Shown: positions 24,332 to 34,223 of the stretch, one piece after another
How the letters are laid out: every line of letters starts with the position of its first letter
How positions within the stretch are numbered: position 1 is the first letter of the stretch
NCBI GenBank assembly: GCA_003254925.1
Contig: QANZ01009509.1
Coordinates: forward strand, 139,247 to 203,246
From: Chamaecrista fasciculata
Lineage: Eukaryota > Streptophyta > Magnoliopsida > Fabales > Fabaceae
DNA: 64,000 nt
Direction: 5' to 3'
The notes under the pieces: model-generated
Databases searched by the model: none
Told to the model about the DNA's origin: nothing
What the model saw: the letters and a program-made list of their open reading frames with translations, nothing else
Made by a program: the position numbers and the translations under genes

Positions 24332-24592
24332 AAATAAGATTTTCTTTTGTCAACTAGAGATTTAGGTTGAAATTAATTTTTTCTCTTAATTGTATTTTTA
24401 ATACTAAAATTACAAAATTATATTTTAAGTGTTTTTTGTTGTATCTAAAAAATTTAAGATTCATTTTTTTTTATCAGTACTAACAATCTAAAATTAAGTT
24501 GAGTTCAACCAGAGAAGATAAGTTAAGATCAACCTTGATTATAAATAATTTGTCTGAGTTAAAAGTTAACAAAAAAAATACTTATTATTTTT

Positions 24593-24600
24593 GTTTGGCC
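24593..24600 (+). mobile_element. Minimal poly(A) insertion footprint (GTTTGGCC + A)
   Basis: Identical 22-bp copies at 24571-24592 and 24601-24622 (A8, TACTTATTA, T5) are separated only by GTTTGGCC. If the As of the second copy are read as tail, this is a retroposon reduced to eight bases plus poly(A). Confidence 0.5.
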
Positions 24601-24752
24601 AAAAAAAATACTTATTATTTTTAACCGTTCATAATTTTACTGCGCATGATTAAAAAAAAAAAAGAGTTAACATCAACTGTGCTAATGGTTTATTTGAATG
24701 TAAAGTTGAAAATCGCTTCTTGTTGGCTAAAGAAAAGGTGATATATGGTTTT

Positions 24753-24772
24753 TCTTTTTTTTTTGATCGAGC
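24753..24772 (-). mobile_element. Minimal poly(A) insertion footprint (GCTCGATC + A11)
   Basis: ATATATGGTTTT occurs at 24741-24752 and again at 24773-24784. Between them on the minus strand is GCTCGATC followed by about 11 A residues and GA. It fits a severely 5'-truncated retroposon with a 12-bp target duplication. Confidence 0.5.
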
Positions 24773-24836
24773 ATATATGGTTTTGAAAAAAAAAATGAAA
24801 TCATGCGAAAGGAGACATTTAAAAGATGTGACTTAT

Positions 24837-24856
24837 TATATTGGCCCAAAAAAAAG
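24837..24856 (+). mobile_element. Minimal poly(A) insertion footprint (TATATTGGCCC + A8)
   Basis: GATGTGACTTAT at 24825-24836 recurs at 24857-24868. The 20 bases between them are TATATTGGCCC, eight A residues and G. The GGCCC-A end resembles the end of the longer retroposon at 24174. Confidence 0.5.
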
Positions 24857-25220
24857 GATGTGACTTATACAAATAGTTTTGTAAATGTTATTTTCTCTAA
24901 CAGTATAGCTCAGCCCAAGTTTGAATGTGCCACATTACGATAATTAGGCCCATTGGCTTCAGAAATGAGAGAGGTAAAGCTCAGCCCAAGATATAATATT
25001 CCCTACTTGTTCATCCTCTCATTTCTGGGACTAAAATGATCGATTTCGTTTATTTATCACGTAGGTACGTGTATTTTTCGGTCAGTGAAAAAAAAAAGTT
25101 TAGGATTTCCAAGTGCTAACAAGAATAAAACAACGTATTAAAATGTCCCTTTTGAAAGAATATAGTACCAAAATGAAAACAGTTCATACCACTAAGAGTC
25201 AAGACACTTCATTTAATAAA

Positions 25221-25651
25221 AGATAAATTACACTTTGGTACCCTGTGGTTTGACCCTATTTCACTTTGGTACCCTGTGGTTTGAAATCTGACACTTTGGT
25301 ACCCTGTGGTATTCTCCATTAACACTTTGGTATCCTTTGGAGCTATTTTGTAATTTTAAACATAATAAATTTTGCAAAAATTACATATTGACCCCAAAAA
25401 AATTTCAAAAAATTACAAATAAGTCCCTGGATACATATTATCTAGGGACTAAAATGAAAATTTAAAAAAAAAAATTGGGGTCAATATGTAATTTTTGCAA
25501 AATTTATTATGGTTAAAATTACAAAATAACCCCAAAGGATACCAAAGTGTTAATAGAGAATACGACAGGGTACCAAAGTGTCAGGTTTCAAACCACAAGA
25601 TACCAAAGTGAAATAGGGTCAAACCATAGGGTACCAAAGTGTAATTTACCC
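25221..25651. mobile_element. Mutator-like MITE, family shared with 47551-47980
   Basis: A 431-bp palindromic element is flanked by 9-bp TTTAATAAA at 25212-25220 and 25652-25660. Each arm repeats CACTTTGGTACCCTGTGGT at 25231, 25262, 25292 and 25323 (spacing 31, 30, 31). A second copy with its own different 9-bp duplication lies at 47551-47980, which fixes the borders of both. No coding capacity. Confidence 0.9.
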
Positions 25652-25811
25652 TTTAATAAACATCACAAATTCACAACTAATGTCTAAAGGGAGCTAAAAC
25701 ATGTACAAATGCCTATCTATGCCTTCATTTAAATAAGTAGTACCATGGTTGCACTTCTTGTCCTCCATCTATGCATTTTGAGTTGAAGACGATACAATAG
25801 TCCAAAATTCT

Positions 25812-26150
25812 TGTTAGAGTTGATTAAAAACTCCCACATCACTTGGCACAAAGGATGTGGGAGGGCCTCAACAATATAAATAGGGGCTTTGAGTTTGTTT
25901 TCTAAGTACACCAAGTCAATACACTTTAAGCATTGTATTTGACTTATAAATTCCTCCCTCTCTTGTCTTTAATTTTAGAGTTATCCTCTTGTTATTAGAG
26001 TGTAGGAGGTGTAGTCAAATAGTTACTTTGAAAGAGTGTGGATGTACTTGGTGTGAGGGTTGAGAAAAGATGTGTGATGTAATAATTTTCACATTTCCCA
26101 CGTTAATTTCTTGTAGTATTATTCCATCTTATTTCTTTATTTTAATTCTC
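25812..26150 (+). mobile_element. LTR-like fragment (Copia type)
   Basis: It starts TGTTAGAGTTG, has a perfect inverted CCCACATC / GATGTGGG pair and a TATA box in CAATATAAATAGGGGC, then a transcribed-looking pyrimidine-rich part. The right border is uncertain and the following sequence shows no recognisable retroviral-type protein. It looks like an old solo or truncated LTR. Confidence 0.4.
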
Positions 26151-26736
26151 TGCTGGGTATTGTTTTTATGGCATACAATTCTCCATTCTTGATTGGGGCA
26201 AACAATTTGCTTAATTTTGTGATCATCATCAAAATCCAAATCCTTAAATAAATCCTCAAAACCATCATCATAACCATTTTTGAAGTTATCAATATCATAA
26301 TCATGGTCATTATCATCATCATCAGTATCCTAAGCTTTCTTCTCTCTCTTTTCATTCTCTTGGATTCAATAGGCAAGTCCATCCAATGATTTTGTAACAT
26401 CAAAATCTTATCCTTCTCAACCAAGAAATTAAAACAAGAGTCCCTTTTTCCTTTCAAACTAACATAAAACAACTCTTGGTGCCTTAAGATCATAGATCGT
26501 AGATAATGTTTTGGTTTAGAAAGAAGTATAAGCCTACCAATCCAAGCACTGCATTTCCTACTTATTTTTTCGGCCTGAACTACATTTCTAATTACTTAGC
26601 CCAACTCTTAAATCAACAAAAGCAATTTATTTTCCCCTAAATGAATAGCCATTGCAGTTGTACAGTACTTGTACTTGAGTGGAGTGAACTGAAGTTGCAG
26701 GTTTTTAGAATACATATCACAAATGAGAAAACTAAT

Positions 26737-27591
26737 TATTTGAATATCTTTAGTTATGTATTTTTATGTTGAATAAAGCAAAGTTCATGAGAAAAAAGAA
26801 GAAAAAAATTTTATGAGAGCTTCCATGTTTTTCCTCCCAAAAATTCCTAACAGTGGTATCAGAGCTTTAGATCCTGAGAGCTTGTGAGGTAGGGTAGAGT
26901 AGTACATCTCTCAAATATTGAGATGATGTTGCTACAAAGAATTTTGCTAGTGGGAGGATCGAATCCTCGCCATTACTTTAGAGATTTGATATTTGTGTTG
27001 AATAATTGCAAGAGCTCGGTGAAAGAATTGGCTCGAAGAAGATGAGCAAGCAAACGGTGCACAAGAAAGGAGAGTAGAAGAAGTGGATCTTCTGTGAGAA
27101 GCTTACAAAATTTGATGTTTTTGGAGAGATGGTGCTCCAAATAGGTTAATGATGACAAAGTGCATCATTGAAGCTTCGAACAAATGATTCATGGAAAAGT
27201 TGAAGATTTCTGCAATTAAACTGAATTTTCTTGTGAAGAAATTTCAGTTTAAGGGAGGAAATGTTAGGATTTAGGAATAAATTAAGATTATTAATATTAG
27301 TGAAGTAAATAAAATTCAGAATTTGAAAAAGAGTTGTTGAGCTTTTTCTGAGTTTGACCTAGTATTAGGGATTAATTTGTTTAAATTATTTATTTTATTG
27401 AGTTTGGTAGTAGCTATCATCTTTGTGAGAGAGAATTTCTCCTTTTCGGTTGGTATTGTAAGCCTATTTATAGGCCCCTCTTTTATTTGAATTAATAGAG
27501 CTATGAATGAAGCAAAATCATGAGAAAAAAAGAAAAAAAAAAAAAGGTTTATGAATGCTTCCATGTTTCTTCCTCCCAAAAAATCCTAACA
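26737..27591 (+). mobile_element. Miniature LTR retroelement (TRIM-like), partly deleted
   Basis: The right LTR (27262-27591, 330 bp) runs from TGTTAGGATTT to ATCCTAACA and is preceded by a purine tract AAGGGAGGAAA. Only the last ~115 bp of a left LTR (26737-26852) is recognisable, ending CCTAACA, and it is directly followed by TGGTATCAGAGC, complementary to the 3' end of initiator tRNA-Met and the usual Copia primer site. The ~400 bp between the two has no protein-coding domain, as in TRIM elements that depend on enzymes from elsewhere. It is an old, incomplete copy; the LTR parts differ noticeably. Confidence 0.7.
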
Positions 27592-28017
27592 GAAATGAAT
27601 GTAAAGTATTTTCTTTTCCATTCCATATAGCTGAGGTTTCGACTTGGAGTTTGGTGGGAAGATAATGCCTCAACAAAGAAATAAAATAGAAAAATAAGAT
27701 GAAATAAAAATGTAATCACAACCTAAGAAATATTAATGACTACAACTTCCACACTCTAAAATACTAAAGAAAAACAAATTTAGAAATTAAATATAATATT
27801 TAAAGTGTGTTGAAAATACAAGAGACTTGGCGTGTAAAAATGAGTCCTCATCCTCTTTGGACTTTGGCAGCGTGAGTGTTTTTGGTTTTTCTATTGTATT
27901 TTCATGTATCATTGCTGTGTGCTATCAAGTCTTTTTCCTCCCATAATTTCACTACTACCTGCTACACCATTTACAGCCTGAGCCCACGTTTCTCAACTTG
28001 CAGGCAAATTATAATAT

Positions 28018-28253
28018 GAGTAAAATAATAATTTAGCCCCCAAAAGATCACCGAACTGACAATTCGATTCCTAAAAGATTAAAATATACAATTTAATCCT
28101 TGAAAGAATCAAGCAGTATACTCCTTAGTCCATGAAAATGACTAAAGAGTATTTTATTTAATTCTTCAATTCTAGAGATTAAACTGTTTCAATCTTTTAA
28201 GGATCGAGTTGTCAACTCAATAATCTTTTAGAGATAAAATTATTAGTTTAATC
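28018..28253. mobile_element. Mutator-like MITE with 9-bp target duplication
   Basis: A 236-bp inverted repeat beginning GAGTAAAATAA is flanked by TTATAATAT at 28009-28017 and 28254-28262. The left arm repeats AGCCCCC / GATTCCT / AATCCTTGA / AGTCCATGA motifs spaced 31, 29 and 32 bp. It resembles the element at 45910-46752 in arm sequence (ATCTTTTAG, GAGTTGTCA...). Confidence 0.8.
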
Positions 28254-28289
28254 TTATAATATTATGGCCCAAAAGGCTCTTTTTTTAGA

Positions 28290-28590
28290 AAACCTACTAT
28301 TCGGTCTCTGAATTTACACCGAGTCAATTAATCAGTTCCTGAATAATCAAAATATACTACTCAGCCCCTGAATTATTGCATTTGTCAACCATTTGGTCTC
28401 TAGGTCAAATTCAGGGACCAAATAGTACAAATTTAGGAATCAAAAAGTATAAAATTAGTTTAAATTCAAAGATCAAATAGTATTAATTTAGTACGAATTC
28501 AGGAACCAAAAATATGAAATTAATTCAAATTCAAGGACCAAATCGTCACTATGTACCAAATAGTTAATAATTGAAATGTTTCAGGACCAA
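28290..28590. mobile_element. Inverted-repeat element with iterated TCTCTGAAT motifs
   Basis: Left-arm motifs GGTCTCTGAA, AGTTCCTGAA, AGCCCCTGAA and GGTCTCT sit at 28304, 28335, 28364 and 28396 (31, 29, 32). The right half repeats AGGGACCAAATAGTA-type complements. It lies about 260 bp upstream of the EPFL start codon. No clear target duplication, borders approximate. Confidence 0.55.
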
Positions 28591-28715
28591 ATAATAAGTT
28601 TTTTCTTCTTTTTTTTTTTTGTTTCTTTTCTTTTGACATTATGGAGGTGGCATTCAATCTCTGACTCCATCGTGGAACACCTTTTTCAGAATTTCAGCTT
28701 CACTACAACATATTA

Positions 28716-28721
<6 letters not shown>

Positions 28722-28786
<65 letters not shown>
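28722..28786. repeat. (CT)n microsatellite upstream of the EPFL gene
   Basis: About 32 perfect CT units end 55 bp before the EPFL start codon, probably within or just before its leader. It is the longest uninterrupted simple repeat in the window. Confidence 0.97.
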
Positions 28787-28789
<3 letters not shown>

Positions 28790-28841
28790 CATATATTTCC
28801 ACCCAAAACAATCCCTTCTGCTCCCTTAAAAGAAGAAGAAG

Positions 28842-29436
28842 ATGGACAGCTCTCAAATCTGTAGACAATTCCTCATATACATTCTGCTTCACTTTGCCTT
28901 CTTCAATATGGCCCAAGGTTATTTAATTTGTACTTATAATTATTATATATTACTTCCCTTAAGTTAACTTGTGATTTCAATTTTCCAACTCGACTGATTT
29001 TCAATGCACATTTAATTTGTGAAGGAAGAGCAATGTCCAATAATCTAATTGAGGCCTCCAACATAGGGAATTTGCAATATGACACAGTGAATCAAATCAT
29101 CAATCCCTCATTATTTTCGGTTTCTCCTTCTTATTTTCCTCTGTTGTAACTATATATATGTATGTATGTATGTGTTGTGTGCAGAATAAGGGCGTGAAAG
29201 CTGATGATGATGGTCATAAGAATAAGAATTATAAGATGATAGGGTCAAGGCCTCCCAAGTGTGAAAGAATAAGATGTAGAAATTGTGGACACTGTGAAGC
29301 TGTTCAGGTACCAATTACTATACCTCAAAGCCAAATCAATAATAATATTGCATACTCAATAAGAAGCCATCATCTTTCCAACTACAAACCCATCAGTTGG
29401 AAGTGCAAGTGTGGTGACTACCTTTTCAATCCATGA
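28842..29436 (+). CDS. EPFL: EPIDERMAL PATTERNING FACTOR-like secreted peptide (EPFL1/2/3 type)
   Basis: Proposed exons are 28842-28917, 29025-29119 and 29185-29436, about 140 residues. Exon 1 encodes a signal peptide (FLIYILLHFAFFNMAQG). The last exon holds the mature peptide with GSRPPKCERIRC, RNCGHCEAVQVP and the ending NYKPISWKCKCGDYLFNP, giving six cysteines in the EPFL order. EPFL peptides are ligands of ERECTA-family receptor kinases in stomatal, vascular or organ patterning. The GSRPP and NYKP-SWKCKCG signatures favour the EPFL1-3 branch over EPF1/EPF2. The middle exon is the least sure part: its acceptor (GTGAAG) has a weak pyrimidine tract, and an alternative donor at 29086/29087 keeps the same frame. 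The first cysteine spacing is C-x4-C, one residue longer than the C-x3-C I recall for relatives. Confidence 0.88.
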
Positions 29437-30091
29437 TTCTAATTACTTACTGCAACAACTTTATTGTCTTTCATTATTTATTAGAGCTGGAAATTATTAA
29501 AAATGCATTCACTTCAATCTCTCTCTCTCTCTTTCAATTATCTAGTCCAGAAAAACTGTATTTTAGTCCTCAGCAAGATAATTGCATTCACGAGGTTTCA
29601 AGTTTGAGACTTTGTTTAAGTGATACCAAAATGTGTAACATTTGGGCCAACTCTGCCTTGGTATTTGATGGTTTAGTAAATATTAACTTTTAATTTTTTT
29701 TTTTACTTACATAAAAATTTAAATATGAAAGAAATTTGATTATATAATGATCTCATTAATAGTTTTTTCTACACATTTCCCCATTTTCCCTTTTCATTAG
29801 AGTATTACGAGTTTCCAGCTGACACAAATATTTCAGTTATGCAAATTCCCAAATGACAGTGAATTCTATGCAGTGTCTATTATTTGAGTTCAATCCGGTA
29901 AACCGGTTTCTGTTCCATTTTCTATTTATTGATTTCATCAGGTTTTGCCTTTTTGCATTTTTTTTATAATAGAAGAAATGGTACAGACGAAAACCAAAAC
30001 TATCTATTATTACTAGACTCAACAATAGAGGACTTAAAGTCCTCCAAGTTCATAAAATGTAAATCAGACTCTTGAACCTGTAAAATGATAC

Positions 30092-30109
30092 TTTTTTTTT
30101 TGGCGAAAT
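30092..30109 (-). mobile_element. Minimal poly(A) insertion footprint (ATTTCGCC + A10)
   Basis: TGTAAAATGATAC at 30079-30091 is repeated exactly at 30110-30122. The 18 bases between them, read on the minus strand, are ATTTCGCC plus ten A residues. Confidence 0.65.
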
Positions 30110-30184
30110 TGTAAAATGATACAATAATAATTCGCAACATAATAGCTTGAGCAACGATTAACCGTGTGGATATGCCTTTTTGCA

Positions 30185-30325
30185 TATTAGGGACTGTTAG
30201 CGTAAGTCCTCCACTTAAGGGTAACGACTGACCATAGCATGTTTTTCATTTTTAAATGTGGGATTTGAACCTCCACCACTTGATTAAGGGACTAAGTAAG
30301 GAATCATTAGGCCACACTTATGTGA
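30185..30325 (-). mobile_element. tRNA-derived SINE fragment
   Basis: On the minus strand TGGCCTAATGATTCC (30299-30314) matches a polymerase III A box and GGTTCAAATCC (30261-30271) a B box, about 30 bp apart. The sequence continues into a non-tRNA body. Cloverleaf pairing is not preserved, so it is a SINE head and not a tRNA gene. Confidence 0.5.
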
Positions 30326-30385
30326 TTTCATATACACATATTTAAAGTAGTTGAAAATTGAAATTAGTGTTTAACCAAATAAATT

Positions 30386-30465
30386 AGATGTTAACATTTT
30401 CAATTAAATAATATTTTATGTTATAAGATGTTAACATTTTCAATTAAATAATATTTTATGTTATA
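30386..30465. repeat. Perfect 40-bp tandem duplication
   Basis: The unit starting AGATGTTAACATTTTC occurs twice head to tail without a mismatch (30386-30425, 30426-30465), so the duplication is recent. Confidence 0.95.
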
Positions 30466-30511
30466 AGTTGAATCATATCAAATAGTATTAAACTTTTGCA
30501 TGGAACTATAT

Positions 30512-30520
30512 TTTTTTTTT
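30512..30520 (-). mobile_element. Poly(A)-only insertion footprint
   Basis: TGCATGGAACTATAT occurs on both sides of a T run, at 30497-30511 and 30521-30535. Nothing but the homopolymer lies between the copies. Confidence 0.5.
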
Positions 30521-30539
30521 TGCATGGAACTATATATCT

Positions 30540-32054
30540 TAAGTAAAGCTTCAATATATAATAAGTAGTATTTTGATTAAAAAAGATTAATTAGTGCAAG
30601 TTAGTGGATTGGGTTGGATTGAATAAGTTTATAATTCTAAAATCCATAACCTAATTCAAACTATGGCAAACTCTTTTATTCAACTAAATTAACTTAAACT
30701 TACTGGCTGGGGGGTTTGATCGGTTTGCCCGAACTGCTAAACCCTCTTAAGTTTAGTTTTATTTAATCTTATGAGTTCAATTATTATGAAAGTTAGACAC
30801 AGGGATTTAATTTCAAAAATTATAATTATAATTCAACTTAATATTAATATGTTATATTAAATTAACAAATTATATATTTATAATAAAATATACATAAGAA
30901 AATGTAAAAATTAAACAGTCTGACAATAAACAATGGACTCTGAGTGTGGCCCTTCATCATCGAGTCATCGTTATCACCTTCTTTCTTTAAGGTTCACAGT
31001 CCGATGACGTGGTGTTAATGTGTTTATTATGTTGGATTTTTCTTAAGAAAAGTTGTACTCAAACTTAATTGCCATTGTCTTTTATTTAATTCGATGTTTC
31101 AATTCGGTTTAATTAAGTTTGATATTGAAATATAAGTATATTTTAGATGAAATAATACATTTTTTAATTTTTTTATGAACTAAAAAGTATACAATTTAAT
31201 TATTTCAATAATTAAAATATTTATTTTAATAAATCAGAGATTAAATTTAACTCAATAATATTTTAATGATTGAATTGTTAATTTATTTCAAAAAAATTAT
31301 TTAAAAAGAAATATTCTTGAGAAAATGAGGTTTAAAATGATATAATTTTACTTATGGTACACAAGTTATAAAAAATAATCCTGATAAAGTGATGAGCAAT
31401 AAATTAAATTAAATTATTCATTAATCTTGCATTCATTTTTTTAAGAAAATGAGCAAAATTTACAATAGAAATCACTACACACAATTACACAATCCACAAA
31501 TTGAAGTCTCCTGATAAGACAATTCTCCAACATCAATAATTAGCCTAATTAAACAAGAAGCTACAACATTAACATCTAACAACAATCATAACGAAGGGTA
31601 TTTTCACAAAATTAATTTTTATTTCATTTTATAAACATGAAGGAAAATCCTAACTTGAAAGAATGATACCAACATTAAATATGAAAATCATTTTACCAAC
31701 TCCGTACCTGAACCTGAGGCGGTGTATAAATTCAAAACCACCAAAACGACGTCGTTCATTAATTCAAATGCCACGACAAAAATCAAACAAACAAACAAAC
31801 AGAATTTGGAACACGCGCTCACACACACAGACTGAATGACACGTGTGTGTAGTGTAGCCCGTGACCTCCATCCATATCATTCACCTCCTTTCACTCATTT
31901 TGATCCGTGACCTCCATCAAGTTTCACGGAGTTAACTTATAATTCACAAGGTCGTAAATTCAGTTCTCGTTATAGATATGAGAACCTTGTTGGTAGACGA
32001 TCTGTAAGTACCTCTCTAAGCGCTCATAGAACCTGAAGTCATACTCTAACCTTA
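30540..32054. other. Intergenic, no gene recognised
   Basis: AT-rich DNA with scattered iterated TTTTAATTATTT segments of an eroded inverted-repeat element near 31140-31300. Around 31920-32040 a CACAAGGTCGTAAATTCAGT stretch recalls a tRNA-like B-box region of an old SINE. No open frame or splice structure supports a gene. Confidence 0.5.
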
Positions 32055-32071
32055 GTGAGACCATAAGACCT

Positions 32072-32091
32072 TTTTTTTTTTTTTTGCCAAC
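32072..32091 (-). mobile_element. Minimal poly(A) insertion footprint (GTTGGC + A14)
   Basis: GTGAGACCATAAGACCT (17 bp) is found exactly at 32055-32071 and 32092-32108. Between the copies the minus strand reads GTTGGC followed by 14 A residues. This is the clearest example of the set. Confidence 0.75.
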
Positions 32092-32149
32092 GTGAGACCA
32101 TAAGACCTAACTCACCTAAACTTTTGTTAACAAAAAAAAAAGCAATACA

Positions 32150-32323
32150 TACTCTAAAATCGTCGCATTTAAACTTAAAACAAGAGAGACATGATAAAAT
32201 TGTTGGACCAAAAAGTGAAAATTTCAAAAAAAACATAAAATTAATTTTACAACAAAAAAAAAGATAAAGAACTAGATTGAAATTCAGTCTAAACATATGA
32301 GACCAAGAGTGAAATTTAGCCAT
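32150..32323. mobile_element. Partial copy of the inverted-repeat family at 50290-51160
   Basis: The order AAAACAAGAGAGACATGA, GACCAAAAAGTGAAA, AAAGATAAAGAACTAGATTG and TGAGACCAAGAGTGAAAT closely follows the right arm of the element ending near 51160. Only one arm is present. Confidence 0.5.
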
Positions 32324-33548
32324 CTATTGTTATATTATTATATGCACTATGGAATATATATAGATATGGAATTCCCCTCTTGCTCTTCTTCACACTTCAC
32401 ACATGACACCGCCATTCATGACTATTGATTACACACTACAGACTACACTCAAACGCCACAAGCATTTTTATCCTTTCCTCTCCTTTCAAGTATCAACGAA
32501 TCTCCCACTCCACCTTTCATTTCATACAGGTCTCCCTCTCTAACTCTCATCTTTTTTACATTTTCTTAGTTATTTGATTTCTCTTCTTGAAATTACTTTC
32601 TGGGTTTTCTCGATTCCTTTCACACAAAACTTTGCTTCTCTTTCTCTTTGTGTTCCCGTGTGTGCTATTTGGTTAATTTACCATTTTACCTTCATATATC
32701 GCTTGCCCCTTCTTGGACATTGCGACACTCCAACTTGGAAGTACTATGCTATTTGGAAAAATTTTCTTGGTTTTTGCTGTTCTAATTGTGGAATTGAACT
32801 TGTGGGCTTTTGATTCCTCACATGGGTTTTTTTGGGTCTCTCTCATTATTGCATATGTTTGTTTCGTCTTAAGTTGCATCTGCATTTTTCTATTTCTGGC
32901 TGGCTTCTCCTCTCTATTTCGGGATTTTACCATTTTGGGCTCAAAAGTTTAGTCTTTTTATTTCATAATCTGCTGTATTAAGTAACTGAAAAAAGATTTG
33001 CTGCTACCTGTTTTTGAATACTCCGTTTGATTTTGTATGCTACATGGTGGAATGGAAAGAGATGATTATCTTTCTTAGTAGTAGTTACATTTATGTTCTA
33101 ATAGCGCCCAGGTGGAAGAATACCTTCACAGTTCACTATAATGAAATAGCTTCTCCTTGGGTTTTCTGAATGCTTGATTTAGAAGGTTGTTCACTTGTGC
33201 CTTATATTTTCTTGAGTTAACATACAACTTGTCATAAACTAGATGATAACTTAATCCCTAAAGATGTAGAATATACACTTTCGTTTTGAAAGAGTTAATA
33301 TAGTTTAGCCCCCCACTCCCTCAAACTTATTTTGTAAGGACCAATTGTAGGAACAAAGTGATAAAATGTATTGGTTCTATGACTTTTAGATATTGAAGCG
33401 TGTAAATTAGACTTTCCGGAATTGAGTTGTTAACTCTTGTTTATTTACTTTGATCTGATTTGCTTTTACTCACTTCCATGATGCTTCCTCATACAGATTC
33501 CACTCCCACTTGCTGATCAAATCTGGTATAGAAATTGATGAGTAAACC

Positions 33549-34223
33549 ATGTGGAAGCCATTAGCTACAAGAAACCAGAGGGCCAAAGGCTTCAAGCTAA
33601 AGTATGGTTTTCAAATAGTTCTACTTATTGCTGTTGGCATCTGGCTGCTGTACCATCTCAAGCACTCCCTTGATAAAAGGAAAGAGTATGAGCAAACCTC
33701 TGTGAAAACGCTTGGAAAGCTCGAGTTTCAGCATGAAAACCGAAAACTTGGGAGAAAAGGCTTCCAGCCTTGGACAAAGGAGCCAAAAGATTTGATGGGT
33801 GATGAAAAGATCAAGGTGAGAAGTGGAGGTGGGGACGATGAAATTGTCGGGCGTGATCAAGATAAAATGGAGGAGGAGGAGTCTGAGGAAGTTGAAGACT
33901 TGATTGATGAAGAAGACAAGGAAAGAGAGGAAGAAAGTGAAGTGGAAGAGGCTCAAGAGAGTGAGGACTTAGGAAAGCAATTTGAGGATGTTGGCTCATT
34001 AAAAGATAAAGAGCATCATGAGAGCAAAAGCATCACAAAGGCGGAAAGCGAGAAATCCAGGGTTAAAATGAGGCAAACACAAAGTATTGGTTCTGAATTC
34101 GAAGAATTTCGAGGTGTAGAACATCAGGAAAGAACCGATTCAACTCATAAAGTGTTAGAAAATGTGACAATTGAACATGGTTCTTTCCAAATGCAAGTGA
34201 TAAAGGAATTGGCTGATAGGTAA
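33549..34223 (+). CDS. Single-pass membrane protein with acidic, charged tail (unknown function)
   Basis: A 224-residue protein in one exon. A short basic N-terminus (MWKPLATRNQRAKGFKLKYG) precedes one hydrophobic segment, FQIVLLIAVGIWLLYHL (about residues 22-38), and the rest is hydrophilic and extremely Glu/Asp/Lys-rich, with runs such as EEEESEEVEDLIDEEDKE, probably disordered or coiled. This suggests a type II (N-in) membrane anchor. I recall similar uncharacterised plant proteins with the same N-terminal segment, but no assigned role. A 5' leader intron is likely: CAG|GTCTCC at 32529/32530 and TCATACAG|ATTCC at 33496/33497 make a good pair, placing the first exon near 32380-32529 just after a TATATATAGATA motif. 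Confidence 0.75.
   Translation: MWKPLATRNQRAKGFKLKYGFQIVLLIAVGIWLLYHLKHSLDKRKEYEQTSVKTLGKLEFQHENRKLGRKGFQPWTKEPKDLMGDEKIKVRSGGGDDEIVGRDQDKMEEEESEEVEDLIDEEDKEREEESEVEEAQESEDLGKQFEDVGSLKDKEHHESKSITKAESEKSRVKMRQTQSIGSEFEEFRGVEHQERTDSTHKVLENVTIEHGSFQMQVIKELADR

Noticed and set aside
26137-26493. A 118-residue minus-strand protein
   Set aside because: Its Met/Ile-rich repeats come from an ATC/ATG simple repeat and it matches no family.
28576-28788. Reading frame ending in a Ser-Leu run, and its antisense Arg-Glu counterpart
   Set aside because: Both arise from the CT repeat in the EPFL promoter or leader.
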